From Acidimicrobiales bacterium (GTDB lineage: Bacteria > Actinomycetota > Acidimicrobiia > Acidimicrobiales > VFJN01), in assembly GCA_016936035.1 (NCBI GenBank), contig JAFGPU010000512.1, forward strand, positions 1-12,427: a stretch of DNA of 12,427 nt, read 5' to 3'. Below the pieces are notes generated by a model. That model had not been told where the DNA came from. It ran no database searches and worked only from the letters and a program-made list of their open reading frames with translations. The position numbers were made by a program, and so were the translations under genes. Shown one piece after another: positions 11,858-12,427 of the stretch. Positions within the stretch are counted from its first letter, which is position 1, and every line of letters begins with the position of its first letter.

Positions 11858-12427
11858 TCAGCCGGTCAGCGCAGCGGGCAGCCGGTGGCGCTCGCGCTCG
11901 GCCAGCGCCACCGTGACCCACATGCGCTCGACGTGCTGCCTGACCTGCAGCTCTCCCTGGGGAACGGGATGCTCGGCCAGGAAGGCGGCGACCTCGTCGG
12001 CCAGCGACCGGTCGCGCACCGACCGGATGCCCGCGACGAGCCGGGGCAGGCTGTTGGCGGGGAAGCGCTGCGCGACGTCGGACCAGCGCGACGCCACGAA
12101 GCGCCAGGCCACCGGACCGTTGTCGCGGTTGGCCAGCGCCTGCCCCAGCAGGTAGGGGGCGTCCTGGGTGCGCACGTCGTCCGACAGGGCGAGGTCGAGG
12201 GTGCGCTCGAAGGCATCCTCGGCGCGGAACCGGGTGAGCGAGAAAAGCAGCCGCTGCCGGTCCTGCGGATTGCCCGTCGTGCGGTAGTGCTGCACCAGGC
12301 GCTCGTGCAGGTCGACGTCGCCGAGCGTGGCCGACACCGCCAGGGCGGGCGCCGCCAGGCTGGGATCGACGCTGGGCGGGTGGGCCAGGAAGCGGTCGAG
12401 CAGCTCGGCGGCGCGCTCCTGCGCCGC
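11858..12427 (-). CDS. M1 family aminopeptidase, C-terminal (ERAP1_C-like) part, 5' partial
   Basis: The last 189 residues of a larger protein are visible, and the frame is open to the window edge. The segment is helical and repeat-like, with RTQDAPYLLGQALANR, WRFVASRWSDVAQRFP, LPRLVAGI and VRQHVERM. These match the ERAP1_C (HEAT-like) C-terminal domain of M1 zinc aminopeptidases, which shapes the substrate chamber; a DPSLAAPALAVSATLGD segment just upstream is also typical. The catalytic HExxH domain would lie outside the window, so activity cannot be checked. A GTG at 12335-12337 could look like a start of a 159-residue protein, but coding clearly continues upstream of it. The gene ends at a T-tract hairpin. 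Confidence 0.85.
   Translation of the reverse strand, partial: AAQERAAELLDRFLAHPPSVDPSLAAPALAVSATLGDVDLHERLVQHYRTTGNPQDRQRLLFSLTRFRAEDAFERTLDLALSDDVRTQDAPYLLGQALANRDNGPVAWRFVASRWSDVAQRFPANSLPRLVAGIRSVRDRSLADEVAAFLAEHPVPQGELQVRQHVERMWVTVALAERERHRLPAALTG

Noticed and set aside
11858..12337. A separate 159-residue gene starting at GTG 12337
   Set aside because: Coding continues in the same frame to the window edge with residues typical of the ERAP1_C domain, so it is the end of a larger gene.
1..12427. CRISPR arrays, tRNA/rRNA genes, insertion sequences, toxin-antitoxin or phage-defence genes
   Set aside because: No regularly spaced repeats, no tRNA-like or rRNA-like sequence, no transposase or integrase, and no defence-type domains were seen.

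Overview
The window comes from a very GC-rich (visibly about 70% or more) actinobacterium. Lineage hints are the Asp/Glu-rich DUF5709-like protein, a 51-residue GPGG-motif membrane microprotein, a methionine aminopeptidase carrying an N-terminal SEC-C zinc motif, frequent GTG starts with 4-bp start/stop overlaps, and -10 hexamers placed very close to start codons. The style of the proteins would fit Acidimicrobiia, but that narrower placement is inference only. There is no tRNA, rRNA, CRISPR array, insertion sequence or prophage gene, and no gene-free stretch longer than about 130 bp. This looks like compact chromosomal sequence rather than an island.

Layout, left to right. (1) azlC (5' end outside the window) and azlD form a branched-chain amino acid exporter operon on +. 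It converges, with only 3 bp between stop codons, on a Liv-type solute-binding lipoprotein gene (-). (2) An RsbW-like anti-sigma kinase (-) lies divergent from an acidic DUF5709-like gene (+). The 94-bp gap holds a dyad that reads as a SigF/SigB-type promoter towards DUF5709 and, more weakly, towards the kinase. (3) A minus-strand operon encodes an enolase-superfamily enzyme of the OSBS/N-succinylamino-acid racemase type and a translationally coupled threonine ammonia-lyase. A hairpin at its end faces the DUF5709 gene. (4) SEC-C methionine aminopeptidase (+) is followed by a strong hairpin terminator. (5) A minus-strand pair holds a YcaQ/AlkX-like DNA glycosylase family protein and the GPGG microprotein, which is too short for usual ORF cut-offs. 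(6) A + operon with ATGA and GTGA overlaps encodes a 3Fe-4S ferredoxin, a ferredoxin reductase and a YhhN-family lysoplasmalogenase. (7) Minus-strand genes at the right end are an alpha/beta hydrolase, a VC0807-like membrane protein, and the C-terminal part of an M1 aminopeptidase that continues past the window edge.

How the genes fit together. AzlCD, the Liv-type binding protein and threonine ammonia-lyase all touch branched-chain amino acid metabolism, but they lie in separate transcription units, so this is only a theme. The clearest functional units are the ferredoxin/reductase/lysoplasmalogenase operon and the anti-sigma/DUF5709 pair with its stress-type promoter. No wholly unknown multi-gene system is evident. 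The most novel-looking items are the two shared divergent promoter regions, the redox plus vinyl-ether-lipid operon, and tandem dyads ahead of the VC0807-like gene.
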